Positions 8,043-17,289 of a DNA stretch of 64,000 nt are shown in pieces (positions within the stretch are counted from its first letter, which is position 1; the number at the start of each line of letters is the position of its first letter). The stretch is from Hydrocarboniclastica marina. Lineage in GTDB: Bacteria; Pseudomonadota; Gammaproteobacteria; Pseudomonadales; Oleiphilaceae. Location: contig NZ_CP031093.1 of the NCBI RefSeq assembly GCF_004851605.1, positions 3,906,692 through 3,970,691 of the forward strand, given 5' to 3'. Below the pieces are notes generated by a model. It ran no database searches, was not told the origin of the DNA, and saw only the letters and a list, made by a program, of their open reading frames with translations. A program made the translations under genes and the position numbers.

Positions 8043-9250
8043 GAGCGGGTCCTGGTAGAAGAGAGCGTTGCCAGATGTGTCCGGTGCGACTGGATCCGGT
8101 CCGGCGTCCAGAGCCGGGCGGCGCGTATGGCCTGCCCCAGGGGCACCGGTGGCTTGCCGGTGACAATGCGCAACCTGTCGGCCGGTGTCAGGCGATCAGC
8201 GTAAAAGCGTTTGATCAGCCCCGGGGATAAACCGTAGAAGCGTTGCAGCACCCGCCAGCGCTGGTCCGGTCGACCGGCCAGAAAGAGCATCCGGTTAAGT
8301 AGCCGGAAGAAGCCCTGGCGCGCCCAGGCCTGCTGGGCCTCATTGAAGGTGGCGTTAAACACAGCGGGCGCATCCATCTGCTCAAGCCCGGCAATACGTC
8401 CGGCCAGGCGCACGGCAAAAGGCAGCGAATACCCCGTGGTAGGGTGAAAAAGGCCGGCCCGCAGGCCACTGCGGGGCTGGCCGGCCGCATCCTGCCAGAA
8501 GGCGGTAAAGTCACCTGCCAGAATCAGCGGCAGCACCCCATGCTCTTCCCGAACCATCGTCCGCACCTGCCAGCCGCGCGCGCCGACATAGGCCTGAATC
8601 TGCTGGAGCAGGCGCGCATGGTCCACCCCGGGGCCATCCAGGTAATGCGTATCCTCCACCAGCAGGCGGGTGCTGGAAAACGGCAGCAGATAGACGAAAC
8701 GGTAGCCCTCGCCCTGGGCGACGCTGGCGTCCATCAGGATCGGCTCACTCAAGCCATGGGGCTGCTGCAGCTCGAGTTCCTGGCCCAGAAAGGCCTGGTA
8801 GCCCAAGGCCAGATGCGGGCTGTCACTCGGGCCCCGGCCATCGATCACCGCCCGGGCCTGGAGGGCTTGCCCGTCGGCGAGGCGCACCTGGGTCGGGGTC
8901 AGCTCCGTCACGGTCTGGTTCAACCAGAGATCCGGGCCCATGGCGGCAGTCACCGAGGCCGCGAAATCGTCAGAGAAAATGCTGGCGTAGCCTCCCTCCA
9001 AGGTACGGGCCCGGTCGGGAAAGACGACGCTGTAGCGGTCCCAGTGACAGCCGACCAGCGGCCGGACCCATTCAAGCTGGTGCTCGGTGAGGTCGGCGTC
9101 GTGAAATGACCAGGTGTGGTTGCCGCCGACGCTCGCCGCCTGCTCGATCAAAAGCAGCCGTAATTCGGGCCTCAGCTGTTTGAGCCGCAGGGCGATCAGC
9201 CCATTGGCCAGCCCGCCCCCAACCAGGATCAGATCGTACTGGCGGCCCAT
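8039..9250 (-). CDS. crtY: Lycopene beta-cyclase
   Basis: Cyclises both ends of lycopene to give beta-carotene. The N-terminal dinucleotide fold [16 protein letters not shown] and the following GGNHTWSFH segment are hallmarks of the CrtY family. Length 403 aa is slightly above the Pantoea enzymes. The C-terminus (RIQSHRTHLATLSSTRTRS) is basic and not typical. It overlaps crtX by 22 nt and crtI by 4 nt within the operon. Confidence 0.93.
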   Translation of the reverse strand: MGRQYDLILVGGGLANGLIALRLKQLRPELRLLLIEQAASVGGNHTWSFHDADLTEHQLEWVRPLVGCHWDRYSVVFPDRARTLEGGYASIFSDDFAASVTAAMGPDLWLNQTVTELTPTQVRLADGQALQARAVIDGRGPSDSPHLALGYQAFLGQELELQQPHGLSEPILMDASVAQGEGYRFVYLLPFSSTRLLVEDTHYLDGPGVDHARLLQQIQAYVGARGWQVRTMVREEHGVLPLILAGDFTAFWQDAAGQPRSGLRAGLFHPTTGYSLPFAVRLAGRIAGLEQMDAPAVFNATFNEAQQAWARQGFFRLLNRMLFLAGRPDQRWRVLQRFYGLSPGLIKRFYADRLTPADRLRIVTGKPPVPLGQAIRAARLWTPDRIQSHRTHLATLSSTRTRS

Positions 9251-10530
9251 GGGGCGTGCTCCTGTTTTGACCGGTCAATTCCTGCGACGCGTTCGATAAT
9301 ATCCGCGGCCATGGGCGTGCCGCCGGCGGCCTCCACCTCGGCCCCCAAGGGCTCCAGCCGGGTGCGGAATCCGGGTTCCTCCAGGAGGCGGTTGAGTTTG
9401 GCGCTGATCTGCCGGTAACTGGCGAAGCGCGGCGAGGCCCGTAATCCAACCCCTGCATGGACCACCCGGGCCGCTGCACCGGGATGGTCAAATGCCAGGG
9501 GGAGCGCCAGAACAGGTGTGCGTGCCGCCAGAGCGTCGAGCACGGTATTCAGCCCACCATGGGAAATCACCGCGTCGGCCCGCGCCAGGGCCGCCCGTTG
9601 CGGGGCGAAGTCTGTTACCCAGGTGGCGCCTTCCTGGCGGAGCCGGTCCGCCTGGCGCGCATCGAGGCCGCCGCAATGGGCCAGCAACAGCTGCACGTTG
9701 CGGTCGCGGCATGCGTGAACAATGCGCCGAAACAGACCAAAGCGCTGCCCCAGAAGCGTCCCCAGAGACGCAAACACCAGGGGACGTTTATCGTCCACCG
9801 GCAGGTCGAGCTCGGGCTCCACATGGCTCGGGTGGCGCAGCGGCCCAACGGCGTGAAAGTGCGGCGGCAGGGCCTTGCGCGGGAAGTCGAAGCCGGTGAT
9901 TGTCTGACTGATCTGGGCGTAGGGCGACAGGCACTCGTGCAGGCCTTCACGGGGGGACAGGCCGAAATGCTCAGCCAGTCGCGCGATCGTGCGCCGGTGC
10001 GGTGTCATCATCCAGTCGTACACCTGGGTGCTGCCAGCATAGATCTTCTCGGCCCGCTCACCGGTCTCAAAATCCATGGGCATGACAGGCAGGGGGATGC
10101 CGGGCTCGCGATTGACCGGGAGCGCGCAGGCGATCGATATGTAAGGCAGCCCGACTGCTTCGCCGATCAGCCCGCCAGCCGCTTCCATCTGATCGCACAG
10201 CAGGGCATCGACCTGCAGCTCCCTGAGCTTGCCGGGCACATCTTGGCAGAGCATTTCGGTGTCCCGGCTCATGTTGACAATCAGCCGGTGCAGACCCCAG
10301 GGGCCACCGGGCCGGGCTGCCCGTTGCAGGGTTTTGCTCAGGGAGCCCGTGGGGTGGCTTTTCGCGCCGACTGCGCAGAAGCCGATACGTGCATCTGTGA
10401 GCCAGTTTCCGGCCTCGACCTGATGGATGAACGTCACCCGATGACCACGCTCGACCAGTTCCACGGCCAGCGCCTGCAAGACCCGATAGTGGCTGGGCAG
10501 GGGCGGCGCGATTACCGCGAAATGAGTCAC
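9229..10530 (-). CDS. crtX: Zeaxanthin glucosyltransferase
   Basis: UDP-glucose-dependent glycosyltransferase (GT1 fold) expected to glucosylate zeaxanthin hydroxyls, making the pigment more polar. The N-terminus [16 protein letters not shown] and the donor-binding region near residue 310-340 ([16 protein letters not shown], then [13 protein letters not shown]) fit CrtX. Length 433 aa is typical. Start codon overlaps the fni stop by 4 nt and its end overlaps crtY by 22 nt. The product assignment leans on the complete crt set around it. Confidence 0.9.
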   Translation of the reverse strand: MTHFAVIAPPLPSHYRVLQALAVELVERGHRVTFIHQVEAGNWLTDARIGFCAVGAKSHPTGSLSKTLQRAARPGGPWGLHRLIVNMSRDTEMLCQDVPGKLRELQVDALLCDQMEAAGGLIGEAVGLPYISIACALPVNREPGIPLPVMPMDFETGERAEKIYAGSTQVYDWMMTPHRRTIARLAEHFGLSPREGLHECLSPYAQISQTITGFDFPRKALPPHFHAVGPLRHPSHVEPELDLPVDDKRPLVFASLGTLLGQRFGLFRRIVHACRDRNVQLLLAHCGGLDARQADRLRQEGATWVTDFAPQRAALARADAVISHGGLNTVLDALAARTPVLALPLAFDHPGAAARVVHAGVGLRASPRFASYRQISAKLNRLLEEPGFRTRLEPLGAEVEAAGGTPMAADIIERVAGIDRSKQEHAPWAASTI

Positions 10531-11588
10531 CGGGAGTGCCCTGACGAGGGAAACGGCGTTCCGTCATGGTCGATCCGCGCCCGACGCAGCCCGGCCAGAT
10601 CCGCGCTGCCGGTACAGAAACAGGCGACCCGGAGCTGTTGGATCATGACATCGATATGCGCCACCACGGCGGCGGTAGAGTCCATGGCGCTGGGCAACAC
10701 GGCCGCTGCCTGGCCCACCAGGTCAGCGCCCAGGCGTAGGGCCTTGGCGGCATCGACGCCATCGCGGATACCGCCCGAAGCGATCAGGGTTGTGTCGGTC
10801 AAGGCCCGGCGCACCTCGACCAGCGCCTGGGCCGTGGGAATGCCCCAGCCGGCGAAAGCCTCGGCAATACGCCGTGAGGCGTCGGTGTCCGCGCGTTCGG
10901 CCTCTACCTGGGCCCAGCTGGTGCCACCGGCGCCGGCCACATCTACCGCCGCGACCCCGACACTGACCAGTTGCCGGGCGACATCGGCAGAGATGCCAGC
11001 GCCAACTTCCTTGATCACCACCGGCACCTCCAGCACCTGCACCAGCCGTTCGATTGCCTCCAGTACGCCACGCCAATCCCGGTCACCGCCACGCTGTACC
11101 GCTTCCTGTAACGGATTCAGATGAACGATTAGCGCGTCGGCGCCGATCATGTCGACCGCCTGCCGGGGCCAGTCGAGTCCTGGATCGAGGATCTGCCCGG
11201 CGCCGATATTGGCCAATATCGGCACTGAGGGCGCCAGACGACGCAGATCCCGCGTCAGGCCGTGATCGTGACCGGACTGAAGCGCAACCCGCTGGGAACC
11301 GATCGCCAAGGCGATGCCAAGCTCTTCCGCAGCCTCCGCAAGGTGACAATTGATTTTCGCCGCCCGTTGGGCGCCGCCGGTCATGGAGCTGATGAGCAGG
11401 GGTGCCCGCAGTCGTTTCTGGCAGAAAGACAGGCTAAGATCAATCTGGTCCAGGTCCAGCTGGGGCATGGCGCAATGGCTAAACTGAAAGCGCGAGAAGC
11501 CGGTTTCAACCATGGCTTGGCGCCGCTGCGTGTTCAGTACGATATCGAGGTGGTCGTTCTTGCGCTCGACCAGGTCTCCAGAAGTCAT
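10527..11588 (-). CDS. fni: Type 2 isopentenyl-diphosphate delta-isomerase (FMN)
   Basis: Interconverts isopentenyl and dimethylallyl diphosphate, feeding CrtE. The type 2 signature is at the N-terminus (ERKNDHLDI), followed by LISSMTGG and the flavin-barrel segments [11 protein letters not shown] and IASGGIRDG. About 353 aa. The start at 11588 ([10 protein letters not shown]) is chosen because homologues begin a few residues before ERKNDHL; upstream codons overlap the promoter zone. It is the first gene of the crt operon, and having the isomerase between crtE and crtX matches Pantoea-type clusters. Confidence 0.92.
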   Translation of the reverse strand: MTSGDLVERKNDHLDIVLNTQRRQAMVETGFSRFQFSHCAMPQLDLDQIDLSLSFCQKRLRAPLLISSMTGGAQRAAKINCHLAEAAEELGIALAIGSQRVALQSGHDHGLTRDLRRLAPSVPILANIGAGQILDPGLDWPRQAVDMIGADALIVHLNPLQEAVQRGGDRDWRGVLEAIERLVQVLEVPVVIKEVGAGISADVARQLVSVGVAAVDVAGAGGTSWAQVEAERADTDASRRIAEAFAGWGIPTAQALVEVRRALTDTTLIASGGIRDGVDAAKALRLGADLVGQAAAVLPSAMDSTAAVVAHIDVMIQQLRVACFCTGSADLAGLRRARIDHDGTPFPSSGHSR

Positions 11589-11708
11589 CAGTGGCGTTCC
11601 TTGATAGGGTCCCGACGCGATAACGAACAATCGCTGCTGTAGTATACTGCTGTCAAAAAGCGCATAAAAACAACCACTCAAAGGCGTGGACAAGGAGTTT
11701 CGTCTGCC
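11589..11708. promoter_or_regulatory. Divergent crtE / fni-crtXYIB promoter region
   Basis: The 120-bp gap drives the operon leftward and crtE rightward. On the minus strand a perfect TTGACA (11656-11651) is followed at 17-19 bp only by weak -10 sequences, which suggests activator help. On the plus strand TATACT at 11643-11648 is a possible crtE -10 with a poor -35. The two candidates overlap around the palindrome AGTATACT. AAGGAG at 11692-11697 is the crtE ribosome site. No regulator gene is adjacent. Confidence 0.45.
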
Positions 11709-12647
11709 ATGGCACCACCCTCTCACGTCGACTTTGACGACACCGTGACTGACCCCTGGAGCGAACTGCGCAGGTCTATCGACCAGCGCCTCGCCGAACT
11801 GCTGGCGGCGACAGACGACGACTGCCAGGCCCTTACCCAGGCCATGAGCACCAGCGCGCTGGCGGCCGGCAAGCGTATCCGGCCCATCGTACTGGTTTTA
11901 TCCGCCCGCGGCCTCGACTGCAACTCATCGGCGCTGCTCGATCTGGGCTGTGCGGTGGAGCTCGTACACACCGCTTCGCTGATACTTGATGACCTGCCGT
12001 GCATGGACAACGCCAGTATGCGCCGGGGCGAACCCAGCTTACACCGTCGCGTCGGTGAAGACGTGGCAACGCTTTCGGCGGTCGCACTCCTGGCCCGCGC
12101 TTTTGCGTGTATTGCGTCGGCCCCTGACCTGCCCCCTGCGATTCGCACCCGGATGGTCGGCTATCTGGCCGAAGCCGTCGGTGGGCAGGGCCTGGGCCGG
12201 GGCCAGTACGAGGACCTCCGCGAAAGCAGTCGGGTGCGACCACCCCATGATGTCGCGCTCACCAACCATTTGAAAACGGGCGTCCTGTTCGAGGCCGCGT
12301 TGCGCATGGCCGCCCTGGCTGCAGGGGCAAATGAACAGCAGGAGGCGGCCTTGCGCCACTTCGCCCGTGAACTGGGCCAGGCTTTTCAGCTATTCGACGA
12401 CCTCACCGATGGCTCTACCGGCAACGGCAAGGACGCTGGCCAGGACGCGGGCAAAGCGACGCTGGTGGCACTGCTCGGGGTGGAGGATGCGCGCCAGCGC
12501 CTGGCCCGGCATCTGGCTGAGGCCGAACGGCAACTGGCGACGGTCTACGGCGCTCATCAACCCCTCAGAAAGTTTGTGGCAGCGCTGTTTTTGCACTTCG
12601 ATAATGCGCTGGCCGACCTTGACGGCTCGCGGCTCTCGTCTGGTTAG
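11709..12647 (+). CDS. crtE: Geranylgeranyl diphosphate synthase
   Basis: Trans-prenyltransferase that builds C20 geranylgeranyl diphosphate for CrtB. The first aspartate-rich motif DDLPCMDN is near residue 95 and the second, DDLTDG, near 232; GKRIRP near residue 55 is the usual diphosphate-binding region. Length 312 aa is normal. Start at 11709 follows AAGGAG by 11 nt. It is divergent from fni. Its last codons begin a run of degenerate repeats that extends past the stop. Confidence 0.93.
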   Translation: MAPPSHVDFDDTVTDPWSELRRSIDQRLAELLAATDDDCQALTQAMSTSALAAGKRIRPIVLVLSARGLDCNSSALLDLGCAVELVHTASLILDDLPCMDNASMRRGEPSLHRRVGEDVATLSAVALLARAFACIASAPDLPPAIRTRMVGYLAEAVGGQGLGRGQYEDLRESSRVRPPHDVALTNHLKTGVLFEAALRMAALAAGANEQQEAALRHFARELGQAFQLFDDLTDGSTGNGKDAGQDAGKATLVALLGVEDARQRLARHLAEAERQLATVYGAHQPLRKFVAALFLHFDNALADLDGSRLSSG

Positions 12648-12795
12648 ACGCTCCTCTGCCTGGCTCCTCTTCTGTCCCGCCTCTCATCTGATTAGCCTCG
12701 TCTTCGCTGTAGTCTTTGCCCCAGCTCGTCTTAGCGCCGTAGGCGACCACAGGCCGGGGCTGGCCCATACCTGTGCCCCGGTCTCGACAGATCTG
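12648..12795. other. crtE 3' gap with degenerate repeats
   Basis: C/T-rich sequence. A 17-mer at the end of crtE (12631-12647, GGCTCTCGTCTGGTTAG) reappears in altered form at 12679-12695 (GCCTCTCATCTGATTAG), with similar CTCCTCT units between. No clear terminator hairpin was found. Confidence 0.5.
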
Positions 12796-12834
12796 TTGAC
12801 TCCCCGTCAAACTATAATGATAATGATTCGCATT
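12796..12834 (+). promoter_or_regulatory. Heme operon promoter with overlapping Fur box
   Basis: TTGACT at 12796-12801 and GATAAT at 12819-12824 are 17 bp apart and make a good sigma-70 promoter. The -10 lies inside an A/T-rich Fur-box-like run at 12814-12834 (ATAATGATAATG followed by ATTCGCATT), close to the GATAAT-repeat consensus of Fur operators. Iron-loaded Fur bound here would block RNA polymerase, so the heme genes should be induced by iron shortage. Confidence 0.82.
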
Positions 12835-12856
12835 AGTATTACAGCCGGAGAGGATC

Positions 12857-14920
12857 ATGTTAAGGAGGGCGTTATCTCGAGGGGCGACGAGCTGTTCTGT
12901 CTGGCTCGCGCTTACCGCAAGCAATCCGGCGCTCGGAGCCGACACAGCGTCTCTCGCCCTGGCCCCCTCAGTCCGGCAGCTGGACCAGATAGTCGTCACT
13001 GGCACCCGCTCGCCCCGCAAAGTCAGCGACACGCCGGTACGTACCGAAGTGGTCCCCGCCGAGGAAATTCACAACACCCATGCCCGTGACGTAAAGGAAG
13101 CCCTCGAGAACGTGCCCGGCGTCCTGCTCCGGGAAATCCACGGCAAAGCCGGCTATGAAGTCTGGATGCAGGGTCTCAATGCCGACCGCGTGCGGGTGCT
13201 GATCGATGGCCAGCCCATGACGGCCACGACCGGCTCTGCCATGGATGTGACCCAGCTGAGCACCGTCGACATCGAACGCATTGAAGTGGTGAAAGGGGCG
13301 GTTTCCGCCCAGTACGGCAGCGCGGCCATGGGCGGCGTGGTAAACATCATTACCCGGCCAGTGTCGCCGGGAATTGCCGGGGAAGTCACTGTCGATGGCG
13401 GCAGCTACGGTGACCAGAACCCGGACGGCGAAGCAGTGGATTTCGCCCGGCGCAACCTCCAGACAAACCTGAGTATGGGCGGTGAAAAGCTGCGCTGGCG
13501 CATCTCGGCGGCCCGTCAGGAAAACGACGGGGTCGATCCCGAGCCCGCCACCTGGGCGCGCCCTGGGGACGCGGTGGAACGCAGTCAACTGGCGACCCGG
13601 CTGGACTGGATGCCAGACCCCCAGCACCGGCTTTCAGCAGAGTTTGGCTACTTCCTCGAAGAGGGCATGTCCCGCTACCTGCTCGAACGCCCTGGCAATA
13701 ATCAGAATGCAGGAAAAGAAGAGACTGCGGAGCGCTGGCGCGGCGTCCTCAATGGCGAACATCGTCCTGGAGCCAGTTCTGGGAATAGTTCAGAGGATAG
13801 CCCCGAGTGGCACTGGAGCCTGCTCCACGAAGATCTGGAGAACACGACCGAGAAATATACCGCGAGCAGTCGCTTCGACCGGCGCGACGCCACCCATACC
13901 CTGTCCCGTGCCTCTGGCTGGACCCAGATTGAACCCCTCGAAGACCACCAGCTCCAGCTCGGCACCGACTTCAATCATGCCAGCCTGGAGCAGCACAAGG
14001 ACGGCGCATCGGAACTTGCTGAGGCCGGCGAGTTCACCCAGAACACCCGCGAACTCTGGCTGCAGGATACCTGGTTCGCCAGCGAAAGCTGGGAATGGAG
14101 CGGGGGCCTGCGCTACCAGCACGATTCCGATTTCGGCGGGCATGTAGCGCCCAAGCTCAACGCCCGCTATGACCTCTACCAGAGCGCCGACCTCAACCTG
14201 TACCTGCGCGGTGGCTGGGGGGCGGGCTATCGCGTACCCAACCTCAAGGAACGGCATTACCGCTTTGACCACAGCCAGTTGGGTTATGTGGTCGAGGGCA
14301 GCACCGCACTGGAGCCGGAGGAATCTGACAGCTATCAGCTGGGCTGGGGCCTGAGCTACCGCAATACAGCCTGGTTCGAGATCAACGCCTTTCGCAATGA
14401 CATTGACCAGCTGGTGCAGACCGAGCTTGACCCTGCCGCCACCGCCGCCCGTAACGATGGCGTACAGGTCTACCGCTACGCCAACACCGACCGCGCCCGC
14501 ACCCAGGGTTTCGAGAGCACGGCTGGCTGGCAGTGGCGGGACGGCTGGAAGCTCTCCCTGGGTTACACCTATATGGACGCTGAAGACCTGGACACCGGGC
14601 AGCCCCTCACGCGCCGCCCCCGGCACCAGGCTAAGTTCGCCGTGGATGGCCTGGCGCCTGTGCCGGGGATGAGCTGGCTGGTGCGCGTTCGCAGCCAGAG
14701 CGACGAGACCGTCGACGCCGACAGCGGCGCAGAGTCGCCGGCGTTTACCACGGTCGACTTCAAGCTCAATCAGGATCTCGGCCGCTCACTCAGGCTGTTC
14801 ACGGGCATCGACAACCTCACCGATACCCAGCGCAACTTCGATGATCCCGACGACTTCAGCCCTGTGTACGGGCGCTATATCTATGCCGGTTTGACGCTGG
14901 GATTCGGCCCGGACCGATAG
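12857..14920 (+). CDS. hmuR: TonB-dependent outer-membrane heme receptor
   Basis: Outer-membrane beta-barrel importer of 687 aa. A signal peptide is followed by the TonB box region DQIVVTGTRSPRKVSD, a plug domain (VRVLIDGQPM, IERIEVVKGAVSAQYGSAAMGGVVNI) and a barrel ending in LTLGFGPDR. The region GAGYRVPNLKERHYRF near residue 455 corresponds to the conserved FRAP/NPNL area of heme and related receptors. Heme as substrate is inferred from the downstream hmuY-S-T-U-V genes. The C-terminus ends in Arg rather than the usual aromatic residue. Confidence 0.88.
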   Translation: MLRRALSRGATSCSVWLALTASNPALGADTASLALAPSVRQLDQIVVTGTRSPRKVSDTPVRTEVVPAEEIHNTHARDVKEALENVPGVLLREIHGKAGYEVWMQGLNADRVRVLIDGQPMTATTGSAMDVTQLSTVDIERIEVVKGAVSAQYGSAAMGGVVNIITRPVSPGIAGEVTVDGGSYGDQNPDGEAVDFARRNLQTNLSMGGEKLRWRISAARQENDGVDPEPATWARPGDAVERSQLATRLDWMPDPQHRLSAEFGYFLEEGMSRYLLERPGNNQNAGKEETAERWRGVLNGEHRPGASSGNSSEDSPEWHWSLLHEDLENTTEKYTASSRFDRRDATHTLSRASGWTQIEPLEDHQLQLGTDFNHASLEQHKDGASELAEAGEFTQNTRELWLQDTWFASESWEWSGGLRYQHDSDFGGHVAPKLNARYDLYQSADLNLYLRGGWGAGYRVPNLKERHYRFDHSQLGYVVEGSTALEPEESDSYQLGWGLSYRNTAWFEINAFRNDIDQLVQTELDPAATAARNDGVQVYRYANTDRARTQGFESTAGWQWRDGWKLSLGYTYMDAEDLDTGQPLTRRPRHQAKFAVDGLAPVPGMSWLVRVRSQSDETVDADSGAESPAFTTVDFKLNQDLGRSLRLFTGIDNLTDTQRNFDDPDDFSPVYGRYIYAGLTLGFGPDR

Positions 14921-14995
14921 CGATTCTCCCCTAAAGCACGCGCTCAAAAATGTCCAAACCAGACCCTCACTGAAACAGAAAACAAGGAAGAAACC

Positions 14996-16168
14996 ATGAA
15001 GAGTAACCGTTCGATTCTTTCCACGGCGATGCTCGCCGTACTGCTGACCGGTTGCGGCAGCGATAGTGACGACAGCGAAGCCATCCCGGAGGCCGTCGAA
15101 CAGCCCCAGGGGGAAGAGCAGCAAACAGACATCAGTACGCGCCAGATTGACGCGAGCGACCACGACAGCGCGGCCTACCTCAACCTCACCAGCGGTGAAG
15201 TACTGGCCCTGACCGAAGCAGAAGCCGCCAGCTCGACTGCATGGCACATGGCCTTCAAGCGCACCAACATCCAGCTGAACAGCGGCGCCTCTGGCCCCGG
15301 CAATGTCGTCGGCGCGGTCGGCGTCAATCAGGACGATTTCTATACCGCCAGTGGCGAGCCGGACAACAACGTCTTCCTCAACGCCACAGCCGAAACCGAG
15401 TTGGAGCACCTGCAGGCCGAAATGGAAAAGCCGGCAGCCTGGACCCGCGACGCTATCGCCAGCTCATTCGCAGACGACTGGTACAGCTACGACATGGCCA
15501 CTGGCAACATGGCGGCGAATGACGCAAATGGCTGGCTGGTCCGCTCTGCCGAAGGCGACAGCTACGCCCGCGTCCGGGTTAGCGAGTTCGATTTCCCCAC
15601 TCGCACCGGCGAGGGCATAAAAAGCTTCGAGCTGGTTTTTGACGTACAGCCGGCCGGCCAGGCCACCTTCACCTCCAGTACTGTTTTCACCGGTACCATC
15701 CCGGCCACCGGCGGCGAAAGCTGCTTCGATTTTGATAGCGGCTCCACGGTCGGCTGCGATACCGAAAGTTGGGATACAAAGCTGGGTTTCAGCGGCCGGG
15801 ACCTCTACCTGCGCAGTAACAGCGGGCCTTCAGGCACGGGTGATGGCGGTGTATTCGGCGCGTTCGCATGGGCCGACCTCAGTACCTTTACCAGCGCAAC
15901 CACGGACGCCAGCGGTGCCAACCTCAGTGCCCGTTATCAGGCCGACACCACTGGCGGCGTATTCACCGATGCGTCGTGGTACGCCTACAACCTGCAAGGC
16001 CAGCACCAGCTTTGGCCCAACTACCGCGTCTACCTGATCGATACCGACAGCACCGATGACGAGTCGCCCGTGTATGCACTCCAGGTCACGGGCTACTACG
16101 CCGACGACAGCACCAGCGGCTTCCCCACCCTGCGCTGGAAAACCGTTGATCTGAAGGAGCCCAACTGA
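14996..16168 (+). CDS. hmuY: HmuY-like heme-binding lipoprotein with two domains
   Basis: Surface or periplasmic lipoprotein of 390 aa; lipobox LLTGCGS. The body looks like two HmuY-type domains in tandem. The first (residues about 50-210) has AYLNLTSGEVLAL, STAWHMAFKRT and DDWYSYD; the second (about 235-388) has CFDFDSGSTV, ESWDTKLGF, ASWYAYN and LRWKTVD. HmuY proteins take heme from host or environmental proteins and pass it to a partner receptor; that role is inferred from family and position. The stop overlaps the hmuS start (TGATG). Single-domain HmuY proteins are about half this length. Confidence 0.78.
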   Translation: MKSNRSILSTAMLAVLLTGCGSDSDDSEAIPEAVEQPQGEEQQTDISTRQIDASDHDSAAYLNLTSGEVLALTEAEAASSTAWHMAFKRTNIQLNSGASGPGNVVGAVGVNQDDFYTASGEPDNNVFLNATAETELEHLQAEMEKPAAWTRDAIASSFADDWYSYDMATGNMAANDANGWLVRSAEGDSYARVRVSEFDFPTRTGEGIKSFELVFDVQPAGQATFTSSTVFTGTIPATGGESCFDFDSGSTVGCDTESWDTKLGFSGRDLYLRSNSGPSGTGDGGVFGAFAWADLSTFTSATTDASGANLSARYQADTTGGVFTDASWYAYNLQGQHQLWPNYRVYLIDTDSTDDESPVYALQVTGYYADDSTSGFPTLRWKTVDLKEPN

Positions 16169-17289
16169 TGCTGCAGATGACCCAGACCACACCAGGCGAA
16201 ACCCATTTCTCGGCACTCTGCGAGCGCTGGGCTGAGCTCCGGCAGGAACAGCCGCAACTGAGAATCCGCAACGCGGCCCAACAGCTTCAGGTCAGCGAAC
16301 TGGAGCTGTTGCTGTGCCGTTCTGCCGAGACAAGGCTTGCCCTGCGCCCGGAGTTCCCCGCGCTGTTACAGGCGATGGAGGCAGTCGGTGAAGTCATGGT
16401 GCTGGCCCGCAACGAAGCCGTCGTGCATGAGGTCACCGGTCAGTTCAAAGACTTCACGACCTCCAGCTCGGGCGCCATGGGATTGGCGCTCGGACAGATC
16501 GACGTGCGCGTGTTCTTTAACCAGTGGCGCTATGGCTTCCGGGTGTTCGAGGAGGTCCGCTCGGGCCTGCGCGAGAGCTTGCAGTTTTTCGACGGGGCCG
16601 GTCAGGCGATCCAGAAAATCTACCGTACCGATAATACCGACGGCGTTATCTGGGCAGCAATGGTGGGACGGTTCATTGATCCCGAGCCCGTAGCGCCGGT
16701 CATCGCGCCTCCGCGCCAGCCAGCGTCGCGCACAGCGCCGGAAAACATCGACGCCGAAAGCCTGCGCGACGGCTGGCTGAACCTGCGCGATGTGCACCAC
16801 TTCAATGCCCTGCTCAAGCGCCACAGCGTGGACCGTTTGACCGCGCTGGAGCTGGTCGGCAACGAGCATGCCCGGCTGTTGCAGGCGTCAGCCACGGTGG
16901 CATCCGACAAAAAAACCACCGCGCCGGAGAGTCTGATGCCGGACCTGCTGTTCCATCGCCTCAGCCAGAGCCACTGCCCGGTCATGGTGTTTGTCGGCAA
17001 TCCCGGCCTCGTCCAGATCTTTACCGGCTCGCTCAACAAGATTGTGCCGATCAAGGACTGGCTCAATGTGCTCGACCCGGGCTTCAACCTGCATGCCAAT
17101 ACCGCGCTGATTCATCAGTGGTGGCGCGTGCGACGTCCCAGCAGCGACGGCATTGTCACCTCTATCGAAGGCTATGACGCCCGGGGCGAGCTGGTCATCA
17201 CACTGTTCGGCGCCCGCAAGCCGGGGCAGCCCGAAAACGCCGACTGGCGCACCGAAATTGAAACCCTGGAGGACGCGCTATGCGGTTGA
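16168..17289 (+). CDS. hmuS: Hemin-degrading/heme-trafficking protein HmuS
   Basis: Cytoplasmic HemS/ChuS/PhuS family protein that accepts heme and delivers or degrades it. The family's internal two-repeat structure is visible: RYGFRVFEEVRSGLRESLQFFD in the first half and a second repeat with PVMVFVGNPGLVQIFTG and HANTALIHQWWRVRRP. Length 373 aa is slightly above the usual 345. The start may be ATG 16168 or 16177; the first couples to hmuY by overlap. Its end overlaps hmuT by 10 nt. Confidence 0.9.
   Translation: MLQMTQTTPGETHFSALCERWAELRQEQPQLRIRNAAQQLQVSELELLLCRSAETRLALRPEFPALLQAMEAVGEVMVLARNEAVVHEVTGQFKDFTTSSSGAMGLALGQIDVRVFFNQWRYGFRVFEEVRSGLRESLQFFDGAGQAIQKIYRTDNTDGVIWAAMVGRFIDPEPVAPVIAPPRQPASRTAPENIDAESLRDGWLNLRDVHHFNALLKRHSVDRLTALELVGNEHARLLQASATVASDKKTTAPESLMPDLLFHRLSQSHCPVMVFVGNPGLVQIFTGSLNKIVPIKDWLNVLDPGFNLHANTALIHQWWRVRRPSSDGIVTSIEGYDARGELVITLFGARKPGQPENADWRTEIETLEDALCG

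Noticed and set aside
9457-11124. 555-codon plus-strand open frame across crtX and fni
   Set aside because: It is antisense to two confident enzymes, has no family motifs, and long antisense frames are expected at this GC.
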